Source: an uncultured Prevotellaceae bacterium
GTDB lineage: Bacteria; Bacteroidota; Bacteroidia; Bacteroidales; Bacteroidaceae
Length of the DNA: 64,000 nt
NCBI GenBank assembly: GCA_900318775.1
Contig: ONLY01000002.1
Location: 92,050-156,049 of the forward strand
Direction: 5' to 3'
How positions within the stretch are numbered: position 1 is the first letter of the stretch; each line of letters begins with the position of its first letter. The notes beneath the pieces were generated by a model. The model made no database searches, was not told the origin of the DNA, and was given only the letters and a program-made list of their open reading frames with translations. Position numbers and translations under genes: made by a program. Of the stretch, positions 8,371 to 16,591 are shown in pieces.

Positions 8371-10409
8371 GGGTGGACGATGAGGATTTTGGCGCAAGCC
8401 CCCTTGTTGCCTTCTTCATCCGTGCAGAGAGCATAATAGATGCCCGATGTGACGCGTCGTCCGCTCTGCATACAGCCGTCCCATGAGAACTCGCCACCTA
8501 TGCTGGTGCCTTCTGCCACCAGCTTGCCGGCAGCACTCACAATCTTCACATTCGAGTTCATCATCAGTCCAGTGATGTGTACCTTGCCATGATAGTCGGG
8601 GCGAACGGGGTTGGGATATACCTTGAGGTTGCTGTTGCTCATTGATGAGGCAGGGTCGGTAGCATCGCCTTTGAAGGAACAGAGCCCTTTGGTCGTGGCG
8701 ATAAACACTTCGCCAGTTTGCCCATTGATGGCGATGTCGTTGATTTCGTTGCTGATAAGAGGGCTGTTGGTAGCGGTGAAATGCTCAATTGTTTCCATGC
8801 CATCGGCGCTGAGCAGATACACGCCGTCATCCACTGTGCCAATCCATTTGCGGTTGCCGCCGTCAAGGGTGATGCACTTCACGCTAACCCCGTTCATCAA
8901 GTAGTCGGCCAGACCGCTCCCGTCATTCCGTGGCACTTTGAGCTGGCTCAGGTATGCGTTGTTGTTAAAGATGGACGCAGGTTCTTCGCACACGAAAAGT
9001 CCGAGGTTGGTACCAATCCAAATGTTCCCTTCTAATGTCTCTTGGATACAATATACAAAGGTGGGGTTGTAGGCCACGCCGTCTTGGTTCTGGAATGAGG
9101 TGATGAACTTGTAGTGGTCGTCCGCAGTATTGTCGATGGTGCCGTTCGTATTCATCACGAGGATGCCAGCAGCACGGGTGCCGTTGGCGTCGCGTCGGCT
9201 GTTAGCCCACATCCATCCGCGTTGGTCAAAGATAATGTGGTCGAACGTAGTGTTTCCGCTGAGTTCAGCATAGGGGAGCTCAGCCCATGTGCCATCCTTT
9301 TTGAGGATGCGCACGATGACGTCACACTCGTTGTTCATCATCCACAGGTTGCTGTTGGCGTCGAAAGCCAGTGCAGTCACACGCACGTAGTTCTGTGGGT
9401 TTCTGCTGTCGGGAAGAATGCTGGTCAGGGGCGAGTTGTCGTAGGTGTAGTGGTTCTTCAGTTTGTAGTTCTGAAACTCGTAGATGCCGCTGCGCATTGT
9501 TCCCAGCCAGTGGTGCTCCGAATCGTTCGGGTCCTGCACGATATCTGTCACGTTCATGTAGGTGTTATTGCCCACCAGAGCGATAGGCTCCTCCTCGTCG
9601 AAGGCCGTCCATCGTCCATTCTCGTATTTCATGGCAGTGCCTGGATAGTTCACGTTAGGGTAGTAGAAGTTGCCTCCAGCCACCAGCAGGCGGTTGCCTT
9701 GCATATTGAGTTTATAGGTATAGTTGCGAATAGGGGAGTCTGGCACAATGTCCTTCACCTGTTCCAGCCATTTTTCAGCCGCTTCCTGCTCATCCTTCGT
9801 GGGGCCGAACGTGACGCTTCCTGCGCTGACTGTAGTCCAGTTGGCTGCATCCAGCAGGTTCTTGCTGCGGTCACCCTCTTTCACCCCGTTTTCAGTGTTG
9901 GCATAGAGTTTGCCGTCCACCAGTGTGGCGGCTTTCACCTTGCTGCCGAAGGTGTAGAAGTTCTCGAAGTAGCCATCCTTCAGGTCAACTACTGCCAGAC
10001 CCTCGTTGAGGCTGATGAGTGCCTCTTCCCCCACCACCTTGAGTTCGTTGATGGTCTTGTCACCGAGCGATTTGCTTTTCAAGTCCGACAAGTTCCAGCG
10101 GGTGCTGTTCATGCCAATCAGGTCAATATTGCCATTGTCGTAGAGCACCACCAACCGCTTGAGTGGGGCAGAGTAGGCGATGTCGTAGATGCCGAAGTCA
10201 CTCAAGGCGCTCGTCTTGTCGTAAGCCTGCAGCAGTTGGTCTTCTGTATCGTAGCTGTACAGGCCGCCTTGGGCAAGGACGAAGATGCGTGAGTCTGTCT
10301 TCACGGCCTTGGTCGCTCCGTGATAAGAAGCGTATATAGTCCAGTCGTTGGCTTGTACGCCGAGGGCGCCAATCCAGCAGGAGAGTAAGATGAAAAGTAG
10401 TTTCCTCAT
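8367..10409 (-). CDS. porZ: PorZ-like type IX secretion protein with beta-propeller domains and C-terminal sorting domain
   Basis: A 680-aa secreted protein. Residues 1-20 are a signal peptide (MRKLLFILL...GVQA). The body is rich in propeller-type blades: early repeats GGLYSYDTEDQ, DFGIYDIAYS and NGNIDLIG match the start of PorZ-type two-component-regulator-like propellers, and later blades read GNIWIGTNLGLF, RKWIGTVDDGVYLL and GEVFIATTKGLCSF. The C-terminal 85 residues form a type A sorting domain beginning LKVYPNPVRPDY. In Porphyromonas gingivalis PorZ is a surface component of the type IX attachment complex that binds anionic LPS; that role is carried over by family here. It lies 16 bp after prmC and overlaps a GT2 gene by ATGA. 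A different propeller-CTD protein is the alternative, but the N-terminal pattern favours PorZ. Confidence 0.75.
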   Translation of the reverse strand: MRKLLFILLSCWIGALGVQANDWTIYASYHGATKAVKTDSRIFVLAQGGLYSYDTEDQLLQAYDKTSALSDFGIYDIAYSAPLKRLVVLYDNGNIDLIGMNSTRWNLSDLKSKSLGDKTINELKVVGEEALISLNEGLAVVDLKDGYFENFYTFGSKVKAATLVDGKLYANTENGVKEGDRSKNLLDAANWTTVSAGSVTFGPTKDEQEAAEKWLEQVKDIVPDSPIRNYTYKLNMQGNRLLVAGGNFYYPNVNYPGTAMKYENGRWTAFDEEEPIALVGNNTYMNVTDIVQDPNDSEHHWLGTMRSGIYEFQNYKLKNHYTYDNSPLTSILPDSRNPQNYVRVTALAFDANSNLWMMNNECDVIVRILKKDGTWAELPYAELSGNTTFDHIIFDQRGWMWANSRRDANGTRAAGILVMNTNGTIDNTADDHYKFITSFQNQDGVAYNPTFVYCIQETLEGNIWIGTNLGLFVCEEPASIFNNNAYLSQLKVPRNDGSGLADYLMNGVSVKCITLDGGNRKWIGTVDDGVYLLSADGMETIEHFTATNSPLISNEINDIAINGQTGEVFIATTKGLCSFKGDATDPASSMSNSNLKVYPNPVRPDYHGKVHITGLMMNSNVKIVSAAGKLVAEGTSIGGEFSWDGCMQSGRRVTSGIYYALCTDEEGNKGACAKILIVHP

Positions 10410-10425
10410 ATTACGAATAACGATG

Positions 10426-11304
10426 TTATAGCGGCTTTATTGCTTTGATCATGCGGTCGTTGCCAAAGCAGTCTTGCCGCAGTTCCACATGGCGATACCC
10501 CAATGTTTCCAGCATGGCTACAGTCTCTGCACCGAAGCGCCTGTTGATTTCGAAGTAGAGTGCTCCGTCCTTGCGTAGCAGCTCAAGTCCCAGCTCGCCT
10601 ATCCTGCGGTAGAAGAGGAGCGGGTCGTTGTTAGGGACGAACAAGGCGAGGTGCGGCTCATGCTCCAGCACGTGGCGCTCCATCCCTTGTGCCTCTTCCT
10701 CGCAGATGTAAGGAGGGTTGGAGACGATGCAATTGTACGAATTGCGAGGCATGTTCTGCGGATTGATGGGTGCGAGCACATCCACTTGGTGGAACGCCAC
10801 CTGCACGTTGTTGTGTGCGGCATTCTCTTGAGCGATGTGTAGGGCTGTGGGGCTGATGTCCCATGCGTCCACCTCCGCCTTCTTTAGTTGCTTGGCCAGG
10901 GCGATGGCAATGCAGCCAGAGCCAGTGCCGATGTCGAGACAGTTGACAGTTGACAATTGACGGTTGGCAGTTGGCTGCAGGGAATCCTTCACAATCCATG
11001 CCACCAGTTCCTCGGTCTCGGGCCGTGGAATAAGCACGCCGGGGGCAACGCGGAAAACCATGCCGCAGAAATCAGCTTCGCCCAGCGCGTATTGCACGGG
11101 GGTGCCTTGCGCCACCTGTGCCGCCATATCAAGGGCTTGCAATTCTTGGGGCGTAGGTGCGGTGCCTTCCAGCCCTGTCAGCACGTCGGTGGTGGTCATG
11201 CCACACACCTTTTCCATCAGCAACAGAGCGATAGCTTTGGCCTCGTAGGGGTCTATACCGCTCTGCACCAACAGCGTCTTCATGTCGCTGTACGTTTTGT
11301 TCAT
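10426..11304 (-). CDS. prmC: Peptide chain release factor N5-glutamine methyltransferase
   Basis: Methylates the glutamine of the GGQ motif of release factors RF1 and RF2 using SAM, in the cytoplasm. The 292-aa protein has the N-terminal helical domain (KTLLVQSGIDPYEAKAIALLL), the substrate-binding VLIPRPETEELV, SAM motif I CLDIGTGSGCIAIALA and the catalytic NPPY in CIVSNPPYICEEE. The start at 11304 is set by a -7 box (11309-11316) immediately upstream; earlier in-frame starts lie behind that promoter. Just before SAM motif I the protein contains the segment PTANRQLSTVNC, encoded by a 7-bp tandem repeat array (10939-10973) rather than by conserved family sequence. porZ follows after 16 bp. 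Confidence 0.93.
   Translation of the reverse strand: MNKTYSDMKTLLVQSGIDPYEAKAIALLLMEKVCGMTTTDVLTGLEGTAPTPQELQALDMAAQVAQGTPVQYALGEADFCGMVFRVAPGVLIPRPETEELVAWIVKDSLQPTANRQLSTVNCLDIGTGSGCIAIALAKQLKKAEVDAWDISPTALHIAQENAAHNNVQVAFHQVDVLAPINPQNMPRNSYNCIVSNPPYICEEEAQGMERHVLEHEPHLALFVPNNDPLLFYRRIGELGLELLRKDGALYFEINRRFGAETVAMLETLGYRHVELRQDCFGNDRMIKAIKPL
10939..10973 (+). repeat. Five 7-bp tandem repeats inside prmC (ACAGTTG family)
   Basis: Plus-strand heptads ACAGTTG, ACAGTTG, ACAATTG, ACGGTTG, GCAGTTG, followed by a degenerate sixth unit to 10980. Five units are 35 bp, so indels of three units (21 bp) keep the prmC frame. The same family occurs at 48611-48624 and 63830-63843. Confidence 0.8.
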
Positions 11305-11308
11305 GTTG

Positions 11309-11316
11309 CAAAAGTA
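11309..11316 (-). promoter_or_regulatory. Bacteroidetes -7 box for prmC-porZ-GT2-GT11
   Basis: Minus-strand TACTTTTG fits TAnnTTTG and ends 5 nt before the prmC ATG, so the leader would be very short. A TTGC about 20 nt upstream (11336-11339) can serve as the -33 element. Confidence 0.65.
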
Positions 11317-11348
11317 CGCAAATTCTCTTATCCTTGCAACAGCGAGAC

Positions 11349-11386
11349 AAAAAAAAGTGGCGGGCACCCATCCGGATGCCCGCCAC
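11349..11386 (-). terminator. Rho-independent terminator of surface protein A
   Basis: A perfect 10-bp stem (GTGGCGGGCA at 11357-11366 with its complement at 11377-11386) and a 10-nt loop. On the minus strand it is followed by eight T residues (11349-11356). It lies about 30 bp past the stop of the gene ending at 11418, and the stem sequence nearly matches the terminator of paralogue B. Confidence 0.85.
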
Positions 11387-11417
11387 CTTTTATTTAGTAT
11401 ATGTTGTTAGTCCTCGT

Positions 11418-14400
11418 TTATTTGAGACGCTGACCAGCAATGTTAAACAGTTCGTTGTTCTTGAAGATAACGAAGGTCTTGCCCTTCAGGAACTTGCCAT
11501 TAGCCTTCACAGGAGCATTCTCTTCAATACCGTCGATTTCAACAGGAGTAGCCTCCTTGCTGCTCTCAGTACCGTAGTACCAGAGGCGGTAGTTGTCGGC
11601 CTTGAAGAAGGTCTCGTTTGGATTAGCAGTTTCGTTACCAACCAATTCAGTAGAAGTTGTAATAGTCACTTCGGTGTCTTCGTCGAGGATGAAGATAAAT
11701 TCTGCATTTGTGGCCTTGCCCTTCTCGTTCTGGTTGACGAAAGTAGTCAAGTCGTCATTGATACCGAAGTTCAAGATGTGGCTTGGGAATGTAGCGAGAG
11801 CGGCCTCCAGTTTGTATGTACCAGCAGGCAGGATGCCGATGTTCTGTGACAACCAGAGCTTGCCACCCTCCACTGCGCCGTTAGCCCATGTGTTGAATAC
11901 GTATGTACCTTCATTCAAGTCGATGGTGTAGGTTGCATTAGAGTTCTCATAAACCTTAGTGTCATTACCAGAGTTGTAAGTCCAACCAGTCAGGTCACCA
12001 GTCTCGAAGCTTGGGTTAGTGATACGCTTAGTGAAATCAACAGGTTCAGTGTCAGAAGCGCCAGCATAGTCAGGAGTGTTGAGCTGGTCAATCAGCTTCT
12101 TGATATCTGCAATAGCAGCATTTACTTCTTCAACGCTAAGTGCTCTGTTGACAATGTTGTCTTCATTTGCGTCTCTATAGTCAGTTGCAGCATCGATGGC
12201 AGTGCTGTTGTCTGAATCATCAGAAGCATCGGACAATGCGCTCAGTTGGGTGTCAACTTCAGTGTAAGCGGCCACAGATTTCTCTGCGTAAACGATAGCA
12301 TCCTCAATTGCCTTCAGGAGAGCTTCGCCTGCACCTTCGGCATCACCGAGTTCATCAGCATTCTTCTTCAATGTCTCATACCCGTCAGTAACATCCGTAC
12401 CAACGTATCCTTCGTTCTCATCAATGTAAGTCTTCAACTCACCCAGCTTCTGGTTGATAGCAATCAGATAAGCGTTGTTGCCAGAGCCGAGGTATTTCAG
12501 CTGGAAGTTGTCGAAGATAACCCAGTTATGGTCGTTTGCGCACTTCACACCTACAGTCACGTCAGCAGTCTCAGTCAGAGAGATGTTGAGTGTAGTGGTG
12601 TAGTCTGGATATTCGTTGCCTTCAGTTGTGTGGTTGAAGTGGTAGTTCGCACCAGTCATGCTGTTTGGAACAAACCCGCCATCAATCTGAGAATCCTTTT
12701 GCCAGCCACCATTGTCATACAGTGATGTTGCAGTTGGATATGCATTAATCAAAGGAAGAAGAGAAGTCTGCTCCTCCTCGTTGATGATAGCGTAGAGAGC
12801 GCCTTCGTTCTTAGAACCGTCGTCACAGCGGGTGAAGCCTTGGCAAGTGAACTGATACAGGCCTGCAGGCATGTTGTACACTGTCTGAGACATTGTGAAG
12901 ATGTTGTGAAAGCGTTCAGCGTTACCTGATGCCAGAACGTTCTCATCGTCACCAAGTGTGTTGTCTTTATCAACACCACCCCATACAGGTGAAACACCAG
13001 TAGTTTCCCAGCCAGAGAAGTCCTTGTCGAAGTTAGGGTTCTTAATCATGAAGGTGATGTCGTCGCCAGGCTCCAAGTATTCAGATACATAGTCATTGAT
13101 GGTCTTCGTGAGCAAAGCAGGAAGAACTTCGATTTCCGCAATGGTGTATGTGCCGTCGGTATAGGCATCGCTCCAGTCGCTCAGGAAGTCGCCGAATGCT
13201 TCAGCGATGCCGCTGAACTTTGTGCCGTCGAATTCCTCAATTCTCTCATTTGCTTCATTGCGCAGCGCATCGAAATCCTCGTATGCTTTGATAGACTTCT
13301 CCAGCTGTGCCACAGCAGCTTCCAATGCAGCCTTAGCTGCAATGTAGTCGCCACCGTTTTCAGAAATGGAAGCAGCGCTGCTATATGCGTCGGAGTATCC
13401 AGTTTTGTCGCCAGTATATGCAACGTAATCATCCAAATCCTCTGGGTCATACTTCTCAGCAATTAACGCCATGTAGTCGTCCAGCAGCACCTTGTCTGGG
13501 TCGTCAGAAACCGGACCGTAGTAGTAGAGCTTCAGGTTGTCCATAGCAATCCAGTTAGCTGGAGCCTTAGCCTCTGCACTGCCGATGACGCGCAGGCCGA
13601 GTGTCATAGCGCCACCAGTGTGGATGAAGGTGAAGTCGAAGTGCTCTGGTATGCCGTCGCCTGTTGCCATAGGAGTGAAATATTCCTTGCCGTCAGCTGA
13701 TGCCTTGGCGAAGAGCTGCACGTCATCTGGAAGTGCATTGCCCCACTGGTAGCGGGCAATCACGTCAACCGCCAGCATGTACTTACCAGCAGGAAGGCTT
13801 GGCACTGTCTGTGTGATAGAACCGTCGCCCAGATAGTTCGGAGCGCTATTTTCCTTCCATGCTTCGATAAACTTCTCAATTTTTACCTCACCATTGGTGT
13901 ATGGCTGATTAGCCTGATAGCCAATGTTGGTGGCTTCCTTGGTCTTGGCTGTCCAAGTGATGTCCCAGCCATTAGCGTTGCCATCGCTGAAGTCATTGTT
14001 GGTGAACACGCCAGATACATCGTTCGCCTCACCTTCAACAATATCCTCGAAGTATTCCTTGATTTCCACCCAGCGGCCCTTGTCATAAGCAGAGTCAGCT
14101 GCCTTGTTCAGCTCTTCTGTAGTGCTCTCTGTGTTGTTGTACACAGCGTACTCGTCAGCAAGATCAGAAGCTTCAATGCCATTGTTGAGTGCATATTCAA
14201 TCTTCTCTTTCAGGTTCACAGCTGCTGCATAGCGCTGTTGTGCAGGAACATACACATTGTTGTATTCTTCCACAGACACAAAACGCCACTCGTCCCAGAA
14301 TTCTGCGCCATCAGGGAATGCCTTCTCTGCATCCTGAGCTTCGCCGTCAATCATTGGAACGTAGATGAAGTCGGGGTCGTAGAAGTAGCAGCGAGTGTTG

Positions 14401-14945
14401 GGAGTCTCTCCAACGCAAGTTGATGCCACACCCCATGTGCCTGGCTCTGGAATGCCAGGATTGAGTTGCTGTTCAGTGTCTGGATGTTTCGAGGTGTCCT
14501 CACCCACGCCAGTGTTGGTGATTTTGTAGCTGCCGTTTTCTTGCTTGGTGAACACCCACTGGTCTGTGCCAGGGTAGCTGTCATTGCCTGTTGCATTGCC
14601 AGCGTCCACCCACTGTGCGTTCCAAGAATTGGCTGCAACATACAACCATTTGTTCTTGTTTGTGTACGCAGCAGGGAAGCAGCTCAAGTTGTATTTGCCT
14701 TCTGCCAAAGCTTTGATACGGACAGAGTCGCCCTTCTCTGCGACTGATGCGCGAGTGTTCCAGTCGTTGTGACCAGCGAGGAAGCCTTTCGCGCCTACAT
14801 TGTAGAGAAACTGTGTGGTCTCGCCATCATCCGCCATATCGACGAAGTTGGTCACCACTGGCTTTTCCCACGTTGCCGTGAAACTCTGTGCAAACGAGAC
14901 TGTGCTCATGAGCGCAGAAGCCAAGAAAAGTAGAGTTTTCTTCAT
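11418..14945 (-). CDS. Giant secreted surface protein A: repeated carbohydrate-binding-like modules with helical linkers
   Basis: A 1175-aa protein with a signal peptide (residues 1-19). Visible modules, roughly: a trefoil-lectin-like N-terminal region (45-160, FLYNVGAKGFL); a helical segment (230-300); jelly-roll modules near 305-475, 630-825 and 985-1125, each opening with an N-x-x-F-x-x-G-x-x-x-GW pattern (NNDFSDGNANGW, NPNFDKDFSGW, NPSFETGDLTGW); and helical FIVAR-like linkers between them. The C-terminus ENAPVKANGKF...LFNIAGQRLK is a Prevotella-type tail that may act in type IX sorting (inference). It is a paralogue of the 16583-20152 product, with the same order of modules but clearly diverged sequence. 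The first 9 coding bases and the leader lie in a 45-bp inverted repeat shared with that gene. The function is unknown; glycan binding or adhesion is a guess from the modules. Confidence 0.85.
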   Translation of the reverse strand: MKKTLLFLASALMSTVSFAQSFTATWEKPVVTNFVDMADDGETTQFLYNVGAKGFLAGHNDWNTRASVAEKGDSVRIKALAEGKYNLSCFPAAYTNKNKWLYVAANSWNAQWVDAGNATGNDSYPGTDQWVFTKQENGSYKITNTGVGEDTSKHPDTEQQLNPGIPEPGTWGVASTCVGETPNTRCYFYDPDFIYVPMIDGEAQDAEKAFPDGAEFWDEWRFVSVEEYNNVYVPAQQRYAAAVNLKEKIEYALNNGIEASDLADEYAVYNNTESTTEELNKAADSAYDKGRWVEIKEYFEDIVEGEANDVSGVFTNNDFSDGNANGWDITWTAKTKEATNIGYQANQPYTNGEVKIEKFIEAWKENSAPNYLGDGSITQTVPSLPAGKYMLAVDVIARYQWGNALPDDVQLFAKASADGKEYFTPMATGDGIPEHFDFTFIHTGGAMTLGLRVIGSAEAKAPANWIAMDNLKLYYYGPVSDDPDKVLLDDYMALIAEKYDPEDLDDYVAYTGDKTGYSDAYSSAASISENGGDYIAAKAALEAAVAQLEKSIKAYEDFDALRNEANERIEEFDGTKFSGIAEAFGDFLSDWSDAYTDGTYTIAEIEVLPALLTKTINDYVSEYLEPGDDITFMIKNPNFDKDFSGWETTGVSPVWGGVDKDNTLGDDENVLASGNAERFHNIFTMSQTVYNMPAGLYQFTCQGFTRCDDGSKNEGALYAIINEEEQTSLLPLINAYPTATSLYDNGGWQKDSQIDGGFVPNSMTGANYHFNHTTEGNEYPDYTTTLNISLTETADVTVGVKCANDHNWVIFDNFQLKYLGSGNNAYLIAINQKLGELKTYIDENEGYVGTDVTDGYETLKKNADELGDAEGAGEALLKAIEDAIVYAEKSVAAYTEVDTQLSALSDASDDSDNSTAIDAATDYRDANEDNIVNRALSVEEVNAAIADIKKLIDQLNTPDYAGASDTEPVDFTKRITNPSFETGDLTGWTYNSGNDTKVYENSNATYTIDLNEGTYVFNTWANGAVEGGKLWLSQNIGILPAGTYKLEAALATFPSHILNFGINDDLTTFVNQNEKGKATNAEFIFILDEDTEVTITTSTELVGNETANPNETFFKADNYRLWYYGTESSKEATPVEIDGIEENAPVKANGKFLKGKTFVIFKNNELFNIAGQRLK

Positions 14946-14981
14946 AAAAGTTAGTAATTAAGAAATTAGTTAAACAATAAC
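14937..14981 (-). repeat. 45-bp perfect inverted repeat, left copy (leader and first codons of protein A)
   Basis: Read on the minus strand, these 45 bases equal plus-strand 16547-16591 base for base. The repeat covers 36 nt of leader plus ATGAAGAAA. Identity falls off sharply at both ends. It is AT-rich and contains an imperfect dyad, as expected for a tyrosine-recombinase crossover site (inference). Confidence 0.9.
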
Positions 14982-15303
14982 ATTATTAATATATATTAGA
15001 ATATTATATTATTGCGATTAGTTCCCGTTATTAATTAGCCTTTTAGGTCGTATCTATAAAGATACACTCTTCGCACGTCCACATACCGCTTGTTGCGGAT
15101 TGCAGAAAGAGATTTTTCGGCGGTAAAGATATATGAATAAAAGGAAATGACCAAGTGTTTTTCCATAAAAACGAAGTGAAAAGATAAAAAAAGTGAGAAT
15201 TGACAAGATTATCCGCTGAGTTTGAAAACACTAAGTGCTTGTTTTGGAAAAAGAATATAGCTTGTCGGTAATGATTGGAGCAAGAGGGAAGAATACCCCT
15301 TTT
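14982..15303. other. Intergenic part of the putative invertible segment, side A
   Basis: About 320 bp with no convincing gene. It holds a possible minus-strand promoter (TATCTTTA at 15124-15131, with TTGG 20 nt upstream), a 6-bp perfect hairpin GTATCT/AGATAC (15050-15065, loop ATAA), a second TATCTTTA inside that hairpin on the minus strand, and AT-rich DNA next to the inverted repeat. Confidence 0.5.
15124..15131 (-). promoter_or_regulatory. Possible promoter reading towards protein A
   Basis: Minus-strand TATCTTTA differs from TAnnTTTG only in the last base. A TTGG element lies upstream with 20-nt spacing, which fits the Bacteroidetes -33/-7 arrangement. It would give a leader of about 170 nt. 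No comparably placed match was found facing protein B. Confidence 0.4.
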
Positions 15304-16407
15304 CTACCGCAACACTCGTTGCAAGTCATTGAGAATGGTACACAGTTTCACCTCGGCATACATCTGTGTGGTGCGCACACTGCTATGTCCCAGCAATGCT
15401 TGCACCGTTGTGATGGGCACTCCCTTGCTCAACAGCTGAGTGGCGAAGGTATGTCTGGCTGTGTGGAAGGTAATCCGCTTCTTAATGCCAGCCTCTTCTG
15501 CAATCCGTCTCAATTGCTTGTTGGTCTGCGTGTTGCAGGGAATGGGAGGATGTGGCCCCATATCGCCCAGCAGTTGGGTGAGGGGTGTGATGGGCAATGA
15601 TACCTTCTGCTTTGTCTTTTGCATCCTGAGTTCTATCCATAATACATCGCCTTTTTTGCAGAAATGCTCCTTCCCAAGACGCGTATAGTCAGAATAGCGC
15701 AACCCTGTATGGCAACAGAAAAGGAAGGCATCTCTCACGTGGGGGAAGATAGTTACCTTGGCCATGCGCTCCATTTCCTCTTTCGATAGTGTGGCGTGTT
15801 CCCGTTTTTCCATATGGCGCCTGAAGCATTTCAATGTCACAATGCCAGAATCCACGAGATGGAGTCTGACGGCTTCGCCCAGAATGCTCCTGAGGTGGTG
15901 GAAGTGCTTAGCAATTGTATTAGGATTGTTTCCCCGAGTGTGCAGATAGCGTTCAAAATCAGCAAGCACTGGCTCGTCTATTTCGTGCAGTGACAGGGGA
16001 CGAAAGCTATGTAATGCACGTGCTGTGCTGAGCAGGTTGCACTTAGTGCTTTGTGCATGGTTGGATGTTGACAGCATGTCCTTTACAAAATCGATGAACT
16101 TTGGAGATTCCGACTTCCACCTGTATCCATTACGGAGATGCTGCAATGTAGGTTCCATGCCGCTTCGCCATGCCTCCACCTCTATCCGTTGCAGTTTCAT
16201 GAGCTGTTCCGCCAGCATGCCGTTCAGCATCATGGCATCGTGGCGGTTCACTACCTCGCATTGTCTCCATTCTGACGGTTTGATATAAATGCCCGTACTG
16301 AAATAACACTTCTTTCCGTCTTGATAGGCTTCTATTTGCACCAAAGCCTCTCCCATCGCGTTGAGCGACTTTTTCCGGTTGTGAATGAAACGGTACTTGA
16401 TTTTCAT
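15304..16407 (-). CDS. Tyrosine recombinase (Bacteroidetes integrase/invertase type)
   Basis: A 367-aa site-specific recombinase. It has an N-terminal arm-binding region (about 1-100, with [14 protein letters not shown] typical of Bacteroidetes enzymes), a SAM-like core-binding domain (about 105-200) and a catalytic domain with all expected residues: Arg237 (TGLRYSD), Lys264 or Lys266 (QKTKQK), His315 and Arg318 (HTARHTF), His341 (LLGHSS) and nucleophile Tyr350 (TQMYAEV). It appears intact. Its -7 box (16415-16422) is almost adjacent to the ATG. It is transcribed towards protein A, and both it and its flanks lie between the two copies of the 45-bp inverted repeat. There are no other phage or transposon genes nearby, which argues for a dedicated DNA invertase rather than a prophage remnant. 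Confidence 0.93.
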   Translation of the reverse strand: MKIKYRFIHNRKKSLNAMGEALVQIEAYQDGKKCYFSTGIYIKPSEWRQCEVVNRHDAMMLNGMLAEQLMKLQRIEVEAWRSGMEPTLQHLRNGYRWKSESPKFIDFVKDMLSTSNHAQSTKCNLLSTARALHSFRPLSLHEIDEPVLADFERYLHTRGNNPNTIAKHFHHLRSILGEAVRLHLVDSGIVTLKCFRRHMEKREHATLSKEEMERMAKVTIFPHVRDAFLFCCHTGLRYSDYTRLGKEHFCKKGDVLWIELRMQKTKQKVSLPITPLTQLLGDMGPHPPIPCNTQTNKQLRRIAEEAGIKKRITFHTARHTFATQLLSKGVPITTVQALLGHSSVRTTQMYAEVKLCTILNDLQRVLR

Positions 16408-16414
16408 TTTTTAC

Positions 16415-16422
16415 CAAAGGTA
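16415..16422 (-). promoter_or_regulatory. -7 box of the tyrosine recombinase gene
   Basis: Minus-strand TACCTTTG fits TAnnTTTG, 7 nt from the ATG at 16407. The three-palindrome array lies about 30-95 bp upstream, where it could act as an operator. Confidence 0.6.
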
Positions 16423-16450
16423 CGACTTTTCCCGCTTCCTGCACCTCTAA

Positions 16451-16517
16451 ACCGACATCGACGACATCGGTCGACCGACATCGTCGACATCGGTTCACCG
16501 ACATCGTCGACGTCGGT
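16451..16517. repeat. Array of three quasi-palindromes at 23-bp period
   Basis: Units CCGACATCGACGACATCGG (16452-16470), CCGACATCGTCGACATCGG (16475-16493) and CCGACATCGTCGACGTCGG (16498-16516), each flanked by A and T, with 4-nt spacers TCGA and TTCA. Each unit is close to a perfect palindrome around a central A/T. The array sits between the recombinase promoter and the right inverted repeat. It is GC-rich in an AT-rich context. Operator, recombinase accessory site or cruciform are all possible. Confidence 0.85.
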
Positions 16518-16546
16518 TTTGAGGGGGGAAAGTTAAATTGTCATTA

Positions 16547-16591
16547 GTTATTGTTTAACTAATTTCTTAATTACTAACTTTTATGAAGAAA
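16547..16591 (+). repeat. 45-bp perfect inverted repeat, right copy (leader and first codons of protein B)
   Basis: Exact inverted counterpart of 14937-14981. It ends with ATGAAGAAA of the protein B gene, so an exchange inside the repeat would leave both reading frames intact. Confidence 0.9.

Noticed and set aside
9114..10292. A 392-codon open frame on the plus strand opposite porZ
   Set aside because: Fully antisense to a gene with signal peptide, propeller repeats and sorting domain; the translated sequence is low in structure and has no recognisable motif.
15043..15231. A 62-codon open frame between protein A and the recombinase
   Set aside because: AT-rich, overlapping possible promoter elements, with a composition unlike a real protein.
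15304..16407. Prophage or integrative element
   Set aside because: The recombinase stands alone: no phage, conjugation or cargo genes, and the repeats beside it are inverted and lie on gene starts rather than forming direct att sites.
16451..16517. A CRISPR array at the three-palindrome region
   Set aside because: Spacers are only 4 nt and there are no cas genes. The same holds for the arrays at 31369 and 45361.
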